The notes under the pieces were generated by a model, which had not been told where the DNA came from, ran no database searches, and worked only from the letters and a program-made list of their open reading frames with translations. From Anniella stebbinsi (Eukaryota; Chordata; Lepidosauria; Squamata; Anniellidae): 64,000 bases of DNA. This document shows positions 1 through 11,999 of the stretch, piece after piece. Position 1 is the first letter of the stretch. Each line of letters opens with the position of its first letter. Made by a program: the position numbers and the translations under genes. Location of the stretch: the NCBI GenBank assembly GCA_029215795.1, contig JARDYH010000001.1, positions 6,194,001-6,258,000 of the forward strand, given 5' to 3'.

Positions 1-150
1 GGTCAATCCTTGGCACCTCCACTTAGGTGGATCATCTAGCAGGAGGCTAGTAATGCTTCTATCCAAGACCTGGGAGAGCAGCTGCCAGTCAGAATAAACA
101 GTATCTGGCTAGATGGACTAATGGTCTGACTCAATGTAAGGCGGCTGATT
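1..150 (+). repeat. tRNA-derived SINE, 3' part (cut by window start)
   Basis: The first bases resemble the end of a pol III box B followed by the SINE body, including 'ctagatggactaatggtctg' and an 'aaggcggct' end. The same body follows a clear tRNA-like head at 9687-9895 (minus). The copy begins before the window. Confidence 0.65.
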
Positions 151-1100
151 GTCATGTGGTTTTCACAGACTGGTGGAAGAACAGTTGAGGACTATATGGC
201 CATGTTTTCATAGTGATCACAGATCCACCTTAGCTATTTCCAGTGTCTTGATCCACCACTCTTATTTCACATAGCATGAAATTTCCAGTGCCTTGCAAGA
301 ACAATTCTAGCTGCCAGCAGCAATTTAATAATAAGGGATGTAGCTATTTGTGGGATTCTCCTATCTAAACTTCAATGTCACCTAAGGATTAAGGTTAAGA
401 TTACCTGTAAAATGCTGGGGATCTCACTCAGAATTTGAACTCCAAAATGTAATAAAAGCACCAGAAATTATAGAAATTGTGTGTGGAGCTGTACCTTCCC
501 AACAAATGAATCTCTTTGTCTGATATATTCTGCTCAACCTGGTTGGAGTCATATAACATCTGTAAACTACATATTGGAGATTTTCTTATATTGTCATGGA
601 TATTTGCCCAGGTGGTATCAGATAATGATACTCCAAAAACATGGTCCCATGTTCATCTTGTAGAAATCTCTTTGTGTTTCCCGTTGGCCAAATCATTTTA
701 TAAGGTAGAGATAATTCCCGTTCTTTTGCAGTGTTTTCTTAATAATCTGTGCTTTCCACGTTGTTAAATAGCGCAGTCAAAAAGCGTTACCCAAATCACT
801 GTAAACAAAATGTCTGAAGGTACTGGGGTAGTACAGGACACTGATCATATTAGAAAGTAATCAGGTATCTTCATATAATTTATTACGCTTAGGATTTTTT
901 AAAAAACTGATTCTAGGGAAGAAATGGAGGGACTAATAGTTTCTCTATGATTTCAATAAACACACCGGCTCCACTTTATGTCCCAACATATCACCATGGC
1001 TTGGTCTTTCCAAGTATAAGATTTCAAACAATGAAACAGAAATATGTCTATGTGCCAAATAATAGTTAGTGTCATTCTGATCAAAGGATAATCAACAAAG
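151..1100. other. Unrecognised DNA where the last exons of copy A would be expected
   Basis: By alignment to copy B, exons 8-10 of copy A should lie here on the minus strand. I see no membrane-span exon, no Box 1 exon with an IPDPGK-like motif and no tail exon. Recognisable similarity to copy B starts near 1100 (matching about 32320). Short ORFs at 481-767 resemble nothing I know. Confidence 0.5.
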
Positions 1101-1840
1101 TTGTGATGAATGAAAGAAAAGTAATACATTTTGGACCACTAAACCATCTCTGTGTGTGAGTTTTTATAAAGTAGTGGTGTTTACTCTGGAGCATTTACCA
1201 CGGCAGATAAAACCCATGATTACCTTCTGCCAGTTTAGAATTTCTTTGTAATCTATAAATTAGGGGCAGCACCATGAAAAGGAATAAAAACATTGGAAGA
1301 ACCATTTTTAGCCACAAATATCCTGGCAAACCTTGAGAAACAGATTTTATTCCAGGACTGAATTTTCTCTTTAATTTTCTTCTACAGGGTTATTTTTAGA
1401 CATTACGAGTTGTGTGTGTGTGGTACATCTGATCTCCAAATAGTATGTGGGCCTCTTCCAGGATTTGAAGCCACATAAATGATAAAACAGTTGCTTCTCT
1501 TTCAAAACTACATTTATATGTAGTGTCTCTGTTATAGCCTCTTTTCTGATGAATTTCAGAAATGGGGCAGAGCCTGGGAAAAATATTCTGGCCCAAGAGG
1601 AATAAAAGACCTCAGTTGAGTTCCTGACTATTAGAGCAAGTTGGCTGCTTGGAGCTAACCGAAGTCTTGCAACCGCAACCTAATTAAGCCACCCTTGGGT
1701 GTCTTTTGTGCCTCCTGGATTCCCACTCCTGGATTCCCACTCCTGGATTCCCACAGGACAGGACAAAACGCTGCAATTTAAAACTAATTATCTTATACCT
1801 TCATAAAATATTTTACAAGGAATCATATAAACTAAGAACA
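1100..1840. other. Non-coding DNA paralogous to copy B intron 7
   Basis: Positions 1107-1520 align with 32319-32600, and 1555-1840 align with 34153-34420. Copy B carries about 1.5 kb of extra DNA between the two blocks, including an L2-type LINE. No exon is seen here. Confidence 0.7.
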
Positions 1841-1849
1841 CAGGTTAAA

Positions 1850-3140
1850 TTTATTTATTTATTTATTTATTTATTTATTACATTTGTATACCGCCCCATA
1901 GCCGAAGCTCTCTGGGCGGTTTACATAGGATTAAAAACAATTAAAAACAATATACAAAAATTAAAACAGCAAAAACATACAACATACACACAATCTGTAC
2001 ATTTAAAAACCACTTCAACACTTCAAAAAAACAAACAAAAAAAAACAAAAAAAACAAAAAAAAAAACCTACAAAAACAAAACAAAACAGACCCAGGCTCC
2101 TCAGATATTGCCAAATGCCTGAGAGAAGAGGAAAGTCTTGACCTGGCGCCGAAAAGATAACAATGTTGGCGCCAGGCGGGCCTCGACAGGGAGATCGTTC
2201 CACAATTGGGGAGCCACCACAGAGAAGGCCCTCTCTCTTGTTGCCGACCTCCGAGCTTCCCTCGGAGGAGGCACTCGGAGGAGGGCCTTAGATGTTGAAC
2301 GTAGTGTTCGGGTAGGTTCATGTCGGGAAAGGCGTTCCATCAGGTATTGTGGTCCCAAGCCGTGTAAGGCTTTATAGGTTAAAACCAGCACCTTGAACCG
2401 GGCTCGGAAACATACAGGCAGCCAATGCAAGCGGGCCAGAGTAGGTCTTATATGTTCGAACCTACTGGTTCCAGTTATCAATCTGGCCGCTGCATTTTGC
2501 ACAAGCTGCAGCTTCCGAACCACCTTCAAAGGCAGCCCCACGTAGAGTGCATTGCAGTAATCTAACTTGGAGGTTACCAGAGCATGGACAACTGAAGCCA
2601 GGTTATCCCTGTCCAGATAGGGACGTAGCTGGGCCACCAACCGAAGTTGGTAGAAGGCACTCCGTGCCACTGAGGCCACCTGCGCCTCAAGTGACAGAGA
2701 TGGTTCTAGGAGAACCCCCAAGCTACGAACCCGCTCCTTCAAGGGGAGTGCAACCCCATCCAGAACAGGTTGAACACCCTCCATCCGGTCAGCGGAACCA
2801 CCCACCAACAGCGTCTCAGTCTTGTCTGGATTGAGTTTCAGTTTATTAGCCCTCATCCAGTCCATTGTCGCAGCCAGGCACTGGTTCAGCACATCCACAG
2901 CCTCGCCTGATGAAGATGAAAAGGAGAAATAGAGCTGCGTGTCATCAGCATACTGATGACAACGCACTCCAAAACTCCGGATGACTGCACTCAACGGTTT
3001 CATGTAGATATTGAACAGCATGGGGGACAAAACTGACCCCTGCGGAACCCCATACTGGAGAATCCACGGGGCCGAGCAATGTTCCCCAAGCACCACCTTC
3101 TGGAGCCGACCCACCAAGTAGGAGCGGAACCACTGCAATG
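1850..3140 (-). mobile_element. Young L2-type LINE, 5'-truncated
   Basis: One open frame (3138-2101) carries the second half of a reverse transcriptase, with GVPQGSVLSP and the catalytic YADD, followed by the usual C-terminal region ending in [14 protein letters not shown]. The 3' end on the minus strand is an 'ataccgccc' tail plus (TTTA)n. The target duplication CAGGTTAAA is seen at 1841-1849 and 3141-3149. Copy B has the uninterrupted site near 34420, so the element inserted after the gene duplication. It is almost identical to the copy nested at 59119-60912, which points to recent activity. The L2 clade is assigned from these motifs; Vingi-like is an alternative. Confidence 0.88.
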
Positions 3141-3464
3141 CAGGTTAAAGCCAGTATAAATGACGTACCTACTAAATCTGAGCTAGACCATTATAAATAT
3201 TCAAGTCATGTATCATATAAATAGTCCTTCAAAATCAAATTTAATAATTTCTTAACATTTGATAGGTCAGTTCATCAATATAAAATAGAATGATTCCAAG
3301 AAGTTAATTCAAAGAATAAATGCAATCAGTTGAGACAACTATTTCAATATAAAATCAATCCAAGCTATTAATTCAGTATATAACTCAGCAGAGTCCAATC
3401 AGGCAGTTGGCCAGGCAGGATCAAATCAAGCAAATAGCTCATTCATTACGAAGATGCTTCTCAC

Positions 3465-3603
3465 CCAATTCCACCTTGTTGCTCCAATCACTCCAGAGGT
3501 TCTGTTTCTCCGTACAGCCATAACCCATAATGGCTCTCACCCGGAAAGTGTGGTGCGCATGAGGCTTGAGACTGAATGGCGCACCGGTACTATCATTAAA
3601 ATG
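3465..3603 (-). pseudogene. IL13RA1: Copy A exon 7 (WSDWS exon)
   Basis: 139 nt starting in phase 0 and ending with one base of a split Gly codon, donor GTGAGA. It encodes the last part of the third extracellular domain, with HTFRVRA and WSDWS. It is nine bases shorter than the copy B exon but stays in frame. The shared end of intron 6 and start of intron 7 are recognisable in both copies. Confidence 0.85.
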
Positions 3604-4171
3604 CTTAAAGAGAAAACCAACCGTTTTCATAACCTACCAACATTCTGTTGGCTTAAAACAAATAACTAAAGCATTTAAAATACTGTTTTATTGAAAAGGC
3701 CTTTTCATATAAGATGTCTGAACAGGAGGTACAGAAGAAAACACACAATACAACAAGAAAGAAAAACCTCTGCTTGCTTATGTCATAGCAAACCTACATT
3801 CTGGCTCTCTTGTGAGAGACAGGATTCCTGCCCAGGAAACTGACCAGACTTGCATATTAGCAGACAATCTGCTTGAAAATGAGGACTTGGAAGCTTGAAA
3901 ATGGAACATTGGACTTACTTGATGGGAGGACATCCAGCAAAGGATTAATCCATCCAACAGTCTCTTTAATTTAGGCAAGGCTAAGCTAAATTTTCTGTCT
4001 TCATCAGTTTGAGGTGACCCATATTATCTATTAAAAGTCACTGAAAAATAAAGCCTGTAATGGAGCAAATAAATAGTAATACCCAACTGGACGCAAGCTC
4101 AGGAAACAGCATGTAACATGAGAAAAGTTAGAAATGAAACCAAGGGCAGAGGCAATCTTGAATGAATCTCT

Positions 4172-4495
4172 GGGTGCCTCTACAAGAGTGATTTAAAGCT
4201 CTTTCAAGGCGCATTACAAATTTTACCTCTACAAGAGCGGAGCGCAAATCGGAGGTCGAGGCGCTTTTTATCTCCGATTATTCGATTTTCGAATGCGCAT
4301 TAAATAGCGAGTTTTAATTTGCCGCGGGAGTTAAAGCGCCTTATGGCCATGTAAACATGCGATTCTCCACATGTCAACAACTTTAAAACGCGTTTCATAT
4401 AGCCCGTAATGCGCTTCACTGCCTCTCGTGGCACTTCTCCGTATATGCGCATAATCGGGCAACCGGGCGTCAAACCAAATCTTGTAGAGGGGGCC
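4172..4495. mobile_element. CpG-rich MITE, copy 1
   Basis: About 324 bp with ends 'gggtgcctctacaagag' and 'cttgtagagggggcc', which form an imperfect terminal inverted repeat. The interior is full of GCGCATTA-like and GCGCATAATCG-like motifs and keeps its CpGs. Flanking triplets are TCT and TCA, so the target duplication is imperfect. It lies in intron 6 of copy A. Five copies occur in the window; the superfamily is unresolved, and the 3-bp target duplications of the other copies would allow PIF/Harbinger. Confidence 0.75.
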
Positions 4496-4499
4496 TCAG

Positions 4500-5688
4500 A
4501 CTAGTTCATACAAAAAGATTCGAAGTATCATCTGTTGCAGCCCCTTCATTGGGTGAAGGCAGGATGTCTTCCCAACTCCACAGAGAAGGAATGCTTCAAG
4601 TCAGTCTAATGGTCTGTTCTCCCTTAGAGGAAGAGGACATTCTGCAGAAGGATGTCTCCGCCCCGCAATCTGGATGGGAAGCTGTTTCCGAACAAGACTA
4701 TACAACCTTTTGCAAAATCCACCTTCCAAAGGTGGCGGTTTATGCAAAAAGACTGATCTTGCACTACCTCAAGCAAAGATATGATGGGGTCAGGTGGCTG
4801 CTTTAGAATTTTTTCCCCAGCCTGCTTTCTTAACTCTGCTGAAGCTATCCACTGTTGTTCTCATAGCTCCAGATTAGGAGTCCTCAGGTGCAGAGTCCTT
4901 GCGCAACAGTAGCTCCGAGGAAATTATTCAATGTCCCGGTCTTTACTGAGTGGATTTGCTGGCACCATCCCTTCTGTGCCTTCTGATTGGAACCTGGTCA
5001 GGTATCTCAGGAGATTGGTATTGTCTGTTCTTGCAAATAGGGTTATAACCCTGAACATGCGTAAGATCTGTCAAAAAAACCTACTGGATTGAGGCTCCAT
5101 TTATTCCTGTTTCAATTTATTTTCTAGGCTACCATTGTTCTATATTAGGAAGACAGTAGCTTTGAAAGATGGTTAAGAAATATATTGAGGGTGCCGTCCT
5201 ATGGGCTGCGCTCTCATAAGACAGTATCCAGTGAGTATCCAGTGCCCTGCCAGCAAATTGGGAAGAACAAAGGAGATTATTTTTTGCCTCTCTCTCCTCT
5301 GTTTTTTTTTGCTTTTTCCAGTAGAGGGGCCTTTGAGCCTGTCTAGAGAGGGCATGTTGGTGGGCTTGGGGCTGCAGAGACCATAGGATTCTTCGTATCC
5401 TAGCCTCCCCTCTCCCCTCCCATCAACATGCCCTGTTTCTGACCTCTACAACCTTGGAAAACAGCTGGTATGTTTTTTTCTGCGGCAGCAGTGAGGGCGG
5501 AGGGAGGGATTCGAAACCAGAACTCCCCTTCCAAAGTTGTAGCAGTGTCTGCAGTTTGGGAGAGGGGACTCTGAAGAATCCTATAGTCCCTGGGACCCTC
5601 TCCTGGGACCATAGGATTGCTCTCGTAATAAATACATCAGACTGTATGTATAAAAATAGTTCTGTTGTAAGTTATTAGAACAACTTAC
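4500..5688. other. Copy A intron 6, no gene
   Basis: The part from about 5170 to 5640 aligns with 35940-36880 of copy B, including repeated 'cataggatt' and pyrimidine-rich 'cctctcc' stretches in both. It is a shared, older non-coding block of unknown origin. No coding exon is seen. Confidence 0.5.
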
Positions 5689-5828
5689 TCTTTTATTTGA
5701 TTTGTTGTTATTAATTTCTACTTCATAGCATACTCTAGAGAATCCGCTATGAGTCCATGTTAGAAATGCTCCATCACTGGTCTTCGTGATGTTTACAATT
5801 GATGGAGGGTCAAGTTTTATTGGTAAAT
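5689..5828 (-). pseudogene. IL13RA1: Copy A exon 6 (start of third FN3 domain)
   Basis: 140 nt, acceptor 'gttttag', donor GTAAGT. It starts with [13 protein letters not shown], the typical hinge into the membrane-proximal fibronectin domain of this receptor family, and ends in phase 0 like copy B. The frame is open. It shares about 60% of residues with the copy B exon. Confidence 0.85.
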
Positions 5829-5984
5829 CTAAAACAAAATAAACGAATATTAAACAATTAAATGAACATTAAACATTTTAAAAAAAACCAACATTAACCT
5901 GATGGTGACATATTTGTGAGCTTTAAAATCAAACATACAAATATTCCCCACAAGGCATCATCCACATCCAGTAAAGGAGGAAAC

Positions 5985-6845
5985 ACCCGGCTGAGTGTGG
6001 CCAGTTCCATCTAGGCAGCAAAGGGACAGACATCCCTTGCCCCAGCAGGATGGCCCACTTTAAGCTTCCAGGACTATATACTGTCAATCAGAGGAGGGAA
6101 AGGCTTCCTGCTCTCAACAGACTGATGGGCAAAGCAAGAAGGAAGTCCTTGACTCCTCTCAGCCCCCTTGAGCATCCCTTCCTCTGCTGGCAAACCTGTT
6201 GCCCATGTTCGGCTTCTATCCAGTGGTCATCTCTTGCAGATGCTCGCACGTGCATGGAGATTAAGCAAAGCTTTCCATGCCCATTCTCGACGCACGCCGT
6301 ACCTTCAGAGCAAGGGCACTGGTGGAAGATCTTGCCCTTGTTTCAGCTCCCATTCAGGAATACAGGGCCTTCTAGCACAGGTGTCTCTACCTCTCACCCA
6401 ACCTCATCCAAGCCTTGCCCGTTGCACCTTCCCTGAAGCCCTTCCATTATACCTGGGTAAGTGTTCCAACAGCTCCCTCAAATTAGGAGGAAATGGGACG
6501 GGTCTTTCTTTAGGATGCTTGCCCTGCTTGTGGTTTATTTATTTTGAAAACCCATCCATTTGAGCACAATTCTATTAGATTTATATCCCATCTTCCCCCA
6601 TGAAACACAAGGAAGTTCTTAAGGGTTCCCTGGCAGAGTTCCTGAGCAGTCTCCCATCAACAACTAAACCTGTTTAGCTTCCAGAAGGTTCCTGCGTCAT
6701 GGCGCCTTTGGAGTCAAGGCAGAGTAAGCTGGAGTCTGGAAGAACCCATCAATCATCACAGCATTCCACTCCCTGTACTTCTAATTGCTTGTTTGGGACA
6801 ACCCAAGCTGGTGGCAATAACCTATAAAAGCTGAGGCCAACATAT
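5985..6845. other. Insertion specific to copy A intron 5
   Basis: Copy B reads directly from 'cacatccagtgaaggag' to 'gcctccactgctc' (near 37260-37300), while copy A has about 860 extra bases here. Two overlapping plus-strand open frames (6050-6563) resemble no protein I know. No clear terminal repeats or target duplication are visible. Probably an old repeat. Confidence 0.45.
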
Positions 6846-7189
6846 CAGACAGAGCCTCCACTGCTCTGCTTCATCAGGATCTTAGATAAGCAATACCCTT
6901 CTCAGTCCACCAGCTGTGTGCTGCATTAGGCCTGCCAAGGTGCACAGGGAGGCATTCTAGGTACCTCTATTCACCTTCCCAATTATGGAATCCCTTCCCT
7001 GTGGAGACTGGCCATAGTATAAGTCTAAGCATCTTTCAGAAATGAGGTATGGCTTTTTTAGATGAGGGAGGGAGAAGAGAAGGAGGGCTGTTTTAGACAT
7101 TCTAATGGGCATTATGATTTCATCGTCACTTCTTAGTCCAACACTTTTGGCATGAAGCAGGCCATCAACAAACCAACGGAAAATCCTAC

Positions 7190-7362
7190 CGTCTTCTGAA
7201 CTTTTCTTCACTAGACACACAGGCTGAATGTCTCTGGAATTGCCTCGGATAGAAATACTGAGAGTTACGAGTAGGTTTCTGTCAAAGTTGAAAGCACATC
7301 GAAAGGAATCTCCTTCGCTAGTGTAATTTGTGCACGGCTGTTCTTTTTCCAGGCCATCATAC
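7190..7362 (-). pseudogene. IL13RA1: Copy A exon 5 (second half of FN3 domain 2)
   Basis: 173 nt, phase 2 start and phase 1 end, donor GTAGGA. It encodes WYDGLEKEQPC and [15 protein letters not shown], an open frame. The YWYxGL start resembles IL13RA2, the rest both IL13RA receptors. It differs from copy B at roughly one base in five. Confidence 0.87.
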
Positions 7363-8789
7363 CTTGGATGGGAAAAGCAACATCAGTACATTATAAAACC
7401 TGGATGGTGTTGGAGAAACTCACTGCTGCCCGCAGACCATGAAAAAGCAACTCGTCGTGAAGTGGGAAATAGCAAAGTACAACAGGCTGAAGTGAGAGAT
7501 GACAGGGATGTTTTGTTCAGTTTCTGATAGCCCTGCACTGTGGCCGCAATCCAGAGAGCTATTTTAGGCATATCCATATGTAGGCAAGCCCCATTAAATC
7601 TCCAGCTTTTTTTCTTCCTTTCAATTGCAGTCTTCTATGTATCACAATACCCCCACCCCCACCCCCAACAATGGCTGACGGAGGGGAGGGTGGATGAGTT
7701 GCATTTTCTGGGAGCATTCTTGGATGTACATTAAATCTGCACAAGAGGTCAAAATGCCCACACTGAGAGGGAACTCAGATTTTAATACTCATTCCCAGGT
7801 CCTTGCAAGAGCTAAGCCAGATATAGTGGTGGCAAAAATTCGCTTGCAGCTATGAACAGGGCCAGCACCAGGCTTAAAGGTGCCCTCAGCACAGCGTTGC
7901 CAATGCTCCCCTTGACTGCCCCTTGCCATCTACTGGGCCCTGTCTAGAACTACCAGGCCCCTGCCCCTATCCCACCCCCCGTCCATGACAAGGATTAGCC
8001 AATAGTGAATTCAAAATTTTAGGCAGAAATGAGTAATGAAGCTGTTTGTCTGTGCAATCAGAGTAACATTGCCCTGAGGAATGGAACTGGCTGTTCCCGT
8101 ATCAATTTACTTTTCTTCAGCTACCTATTTCCATATATCAGTGGTTCATGCGCAAGACATGCATAGTGTAATAGATTAATAAAACCTTTTGGAATTTAGC
8201 TACACCTCTTCAGATCAGAGACGAACTGTTACACTTCGTCAGAAATATTGCCTCAAGGCCATGTTGCGACCACAGCCTTCGCACAAGCTTTTTGACAATT
8301 ACTGACTGGAGGCATTCAAGGAAAAGCCTGCAACTTCAGTAGTTTATTGATCCTGAGAAAAGTGCTCTCTCAGTTATGCAAAAGAAAGCTAGGCAACATA
8401 AATTTAAGGCTGAGAAAAAGTGAACTTGGAAGGTTCCAGAAAATGAATGCTTGCATTCCTTTCTCCAAAAAAGCAGACTCTGAATTTCAACAACACAGGG
8501 ACACTCCATGGTGACTGAACCAGGTTTTTTTCCTTACACAGATCTGAAGCCTTGAGACAGGAGGCTGTTTGGAAAGTCCTGTTGGCAGAAGGCTATTAAA
8601 ACAAATCGTCCTGCCCAGTAACTCTCCTGAAGGGAAACTCAGCAGTTCCTGGATATTACTGTACATTGTCCATCATGCCGTCCCAACAGATTTCAAACTT
8701 GGAGAGAGCTAAATTCAGCTCTGCACTGAAAAGCCCAAAGAGCTCTCACATAATTTCGGAGAGAGAAAAATGTATTTTCAAATACATAC

Positions 8790-8910
8790 CAATAGAACAG
8801 ATCGTAGAAGGTATTATGATCTGCTTTGTCTCCACGCTGCCATGAACATACCACATACTGTTTATTACGCCAAATGCAGCTGACATTAATGGCTCCTGTA
8901 TCTGCAGTCC
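8790..8910 (-). pseudogene. IL13RA1: Copy A exon 4 (start of FN3 domain 2)
   Basis: 121 nt, acceptor 'tttccag', donor GTATGT. It carries the hallmark CIWRNKQYVVCSW, the first cysteine pair of the cytokine-receptor module, very close to the same stretch in known IL13RA proteins. The frame is open. About nine differences from copy B, most of which change the amino acid. Confidence 0.88.
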
Positions 8911-9199
8911 CTGGAAAGGAAGAGCGAAATCAACACTTTTTCCAGGAAGCACGTCTCTTTTACTGAACATTCCTCTTTGTTCAGTGAGCTTCTGAGACTT
9001 TGACTCTCACTGCCTATATAGCAGAACTTGAACAGATATTGTGCATGGCAAGAATGAGGAAGTTAGGCTACATTCTGCCATTTCAAGTTGTGCAATTAAT
9101 TCTAAACCGAGGCTGAAGTTGGAAGTGGGGCAGGAAATTAGTAGGTATGAAAATGGGAATTCCCAAACCTTCCCCAGGTTTGGGAATTCATCATGCAAG

Positions 9200-9960
9200 A
9201 CCCATACAATTCAAAGCGTTTTTGTCAGGTCTCAGAGATGAAAAGTACTTGGGTTATTGCTATGGCTCTTTTAATGTTTTTGTTCTTAATCATCATTTCC
9301 TTTAATAGCAAATTCCAGTAGTGACTACTTGACAGAAACACAGCCAAAATAAGCCACTGGGAAACAAGAGGGGGGCAGTAGCATGTTTGGGAGAGAACCC
9401 CAAAGTTTGCAAAGGAGGCAAACTTCATAAAAATAGCCCAATGAGGGTTGAGCAGGCTCAATAGCCATGAAATACTGACTGTTGGTTAGAAGAGAAAAAT
9501 AGAAGCCTGGGAGGGAACTGGAATGTCTGCATTGAACTCCCTACAGCTTAACAATACTGGGAGGAGTGCATGCAGGAACCCTGAGCAGGAGCACTCCTAC
9601 TAGAACGTGAGCACACAGGTTCCACTGGTGTGTCTTTATTATTGTTCTACAGTTTTGTTGCACGCTGCTTTGAATACCATTTTTCTGTGGCAGAGAAAAT
9701 ACATAGGACTCTGCCTTCTACTGCATCAGACAATTGGCCCATCTAACCCTGAATTTTGTCCACTAAGTGGCAGCAAATACCCAGGGCTTTTAGATCAGTA
9801 TCTTTCTACCTGGAGGCACCGGGGATTGAACCTGGGTCCTTTTCTTGCATGCAAACCATGTCCTTTACCACTGAGCTACGGCCTCTCCCCAACTAAATGC
9901 CCTCAGCCTCACCTGATGGCTTAGCCCTGATCGCCAGCACACAGACTGACTTCAATGGAG
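9200..9960. other. Intron 3 tract nearly identical to copy B
   Basis: This stretch aligns with 39855-40640 with only about one or two mismatches per hundred bases, plus one extra stretch of about 30 bases in copy B near 40060. Adjacent exons of the two copies are clearly more different. The tract contains the SINE at 9687-9895. Confidence 0.7.
9687..9895 (-). repeat. tRNA-derived SINE in copy A intron 3
   Basis: Read on the minus strand it starts with a tRNA-like head: box A 'tagctcagtggtaaagg' and box B 'ggttcaatccc', followed by the SINE body. The same copy sits at the same place in copy B (40365-40577), so it predates the duplication. Confidence 0.82.
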
Positions 9961-10622
9961 CCTAGATATGTTTTGCATTCACTAAGCTGATCGTTCACTA
10001 CGCTGTTCAAAATGAAAAGAACTGGTTCAAACGATGTGTTGCATTTCCTCTTTGCTATAATGCCAATGTGAAGGAGTCAGAAAAAAGGTTCTGCCATTCA
10101 AAATACTATGGCTTATAAAAATGATACCTGTTCAGTGAATAATCTGAAACGTGGCATCTGATGGGGTCTATAATCGTGCAAATTTTAAATCTGATCCAAT
10201 GCAAATTGCCACAGATAAAGCAAGTTAAAAAGTGATGAAAAGTGATGTATTTGTAATTTTTCCTCCAAGCTTTGTCACAGAATATGATACATTTCTTTTA
10301 AATTCTGGGCGAAACTGCTGATGTACTTGTTGAGAAAGTGTGCCTTTCCATGACCTGGTGAAATTCTGAGCAGTGGTTTAAGTTATCAAAGCTTTCCTGC
10401 CCCAAGAAAGCTTATGGCAGCAAATGCTGGCAAAACTATATCAGGCATGTTCAGTTTCACTCTGTGTTTCCTGAGAGCAGTTTCTGTCAGTATTATGACA
10501 GTGGGGGCGTGGGTAAGAGGAAACTGTTAGCTGAGATAATTTTGAAGGCTGATGGTATCTCTCTTAATGACTGATAAATCACAGATGAAGAGAGGGAGAA
10601 AAAAGAAAAAGGTATGCTGGAA

Positions 10623-11378
10623 TCCGGTGCAGGCATACTCAGAAGTAAGCCATTCTGAATATATAGGGACATATCTAGTCATTTGCACACCTCTACTCAG
10701 TTCATGTTTTGTTTTTTCCTTTGTGCTTCCCCCCCCCCCCCCAGAACAGTAATAATAAATTTCCTTTCTGTAAACTAGGAAATTCAATGATAAAAAACCC
10801 TGCTGGTTTAAGACCAGAGTTAAGGCTCTCTCATGTTGGTTCAAGCAACAGAAAGCCAAAAAAAAAAAACACCCAAGGGAGGCTAAAGTTGATGCCTTAA
10901 CAGACTTGCCCTGTGATCAGTAATGATGCTGTGCAATGTCACATACTGTGCTTGCATACAAGCAGCAAACAGGCATTGGTCAACTCGCAGGAGGATTCCT
11001 CTGGTAATACTGTAAGGTTCAGATACTTCATAAAGCAATATAGGACCAGGACAATGTGGAGCATCTTTGCTGGTCCCAGGCACTCCTTCCTCCCCATGTG
11101 GATTTGGATCTGAAAGACCCAGGAAAAATGGATGCATGGAAGATACATAGTAAGCAAGCAGAATTTGTGACATGCACAACATCGTTCCTGATCATGGCTC
11201 ATAACTGTTAAGGCATCAACCTTAGCTTCCAATTTCCGGGCTTAGTGGAACTTTGAGCCGCCTTAAGATAGCCTTCACTGTGACAAACTGGCAATTTTTA
11301 AACCACTGAATTGGCAATATTTCTAAGAACAGTTTGCTTTGGATTTTCCAAAGATTGAATGATGACTGAAAAAATATA
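10623..11378. other. Insertion specific to copy A intron 3
   Basis: Copy B goes straight from 'tatgctggaat' to 'atagtgggctcc' near 41490. Copy A has about 755 extra bases between these marks, including a C homopolymer near 10730. No coding potential or recognisable transposon ends. Confidence 0.45.
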
Positions 11379-11564
11379 GTGGGCTCCCGCACCCTTGATT
11401 ACTGTTCTTATGCTGAGGAATAGATGCTATACGGTATGAAGGGACCAAGACAGGGCAGGTACACAGTGCTGGCTATAGGAGCTGGGCAGGGATCTCACAG
11501 CTGTCTTGGTTGGAGTGTGCAAACACATGGTTCTGATAACTTTAAACAGACGTTGATGTAATTT

Positions 11565-11760
11565 TCAAGAAATATCAACATTTTATGGCTGTTTTATTGA
11601 CTCTTGTGCTGTTCATTGTACTGTATTGTATTCTTTTAAATATTTGTATTGTATTTTATAGTTTTAACTCTTCATACAGCATTATAGTCTTTTAATTGTT
11701 CATGATCCACCTGGAGAACATTGGTCATTGGGCATATTAAAATAAAATAAATAAATAAAT
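11565..11760 (+). repeat. L2-type LINE 3' tail
   Basis: AT-rich 3' region ending 'ccacctggagaac...' and an (AAAT)n tail. The same tail is at 41700-41890 in copy B, so it was present before the duplication. Confidence 0.55.
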
Positions 11761-11810
11761 TGAATGATTAAGGCCAATATAAGGAATAAACACAGTATCT
11801 GAAGACTTAC

Positions 11811-11943
11811 TATTTTGTGGAAGAGAGATATTAATGCACTTTTCCACACCGTTGTGGGTTTCTGAACATGATGTTCTTACTCCAAAAACAACACTTTTAC
11901 CCAGAGGTACTTGCAATGTCCGGAAATGGTTGCTAATTCACAT
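11811..11943 (-). pseudogene. IL13RA1: Copy A exon 3 with in-frame stop
   Basis: 133 nt by alignment with copy B, acceptor 'aatgtag', donor GTAAGTC. The second codon is TGA (11940-11938); the rest of the exon is open and encodes FRTLQVPLG and a cysteine-containing TSCSE stretch. It keeps the EKC cysteine near the end that copy B has replaced by tryptophan. The stop is the main lesion of copy A. Confidence 0.85.
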
Positions 11944-11999
11944 CTACATTTAAAAAGGGTGGAGGAAATCATTAGGATATATCTGGATGAAAAAATACT

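Noticed and set aside
1000..1080. A possible transmembrane exon for copy A at the expected place
   Set aside because: In the required phase the codon after the possible acceptor is a stop, and the other frames give no clear hydrophobic span.
2547..2834. Plus-strand frame over the L2-type LINE
   Set aside because: It is the antisense shadow of the LINE reverse transcriptase frame.
6050..6563. Two overlapping plus-strand open frames of about 130 codons
   Set aside because: They lie in a copy A-specific insertion, resemble no protein and have no supporting splice sites.
9826..9893. A tRNA gene on the minus strand with box A and box B
   Set aside because: It is followed by a SINE body, recurs elsewhere in the window and has no proper tRNA 3' half; it is a SINE head.
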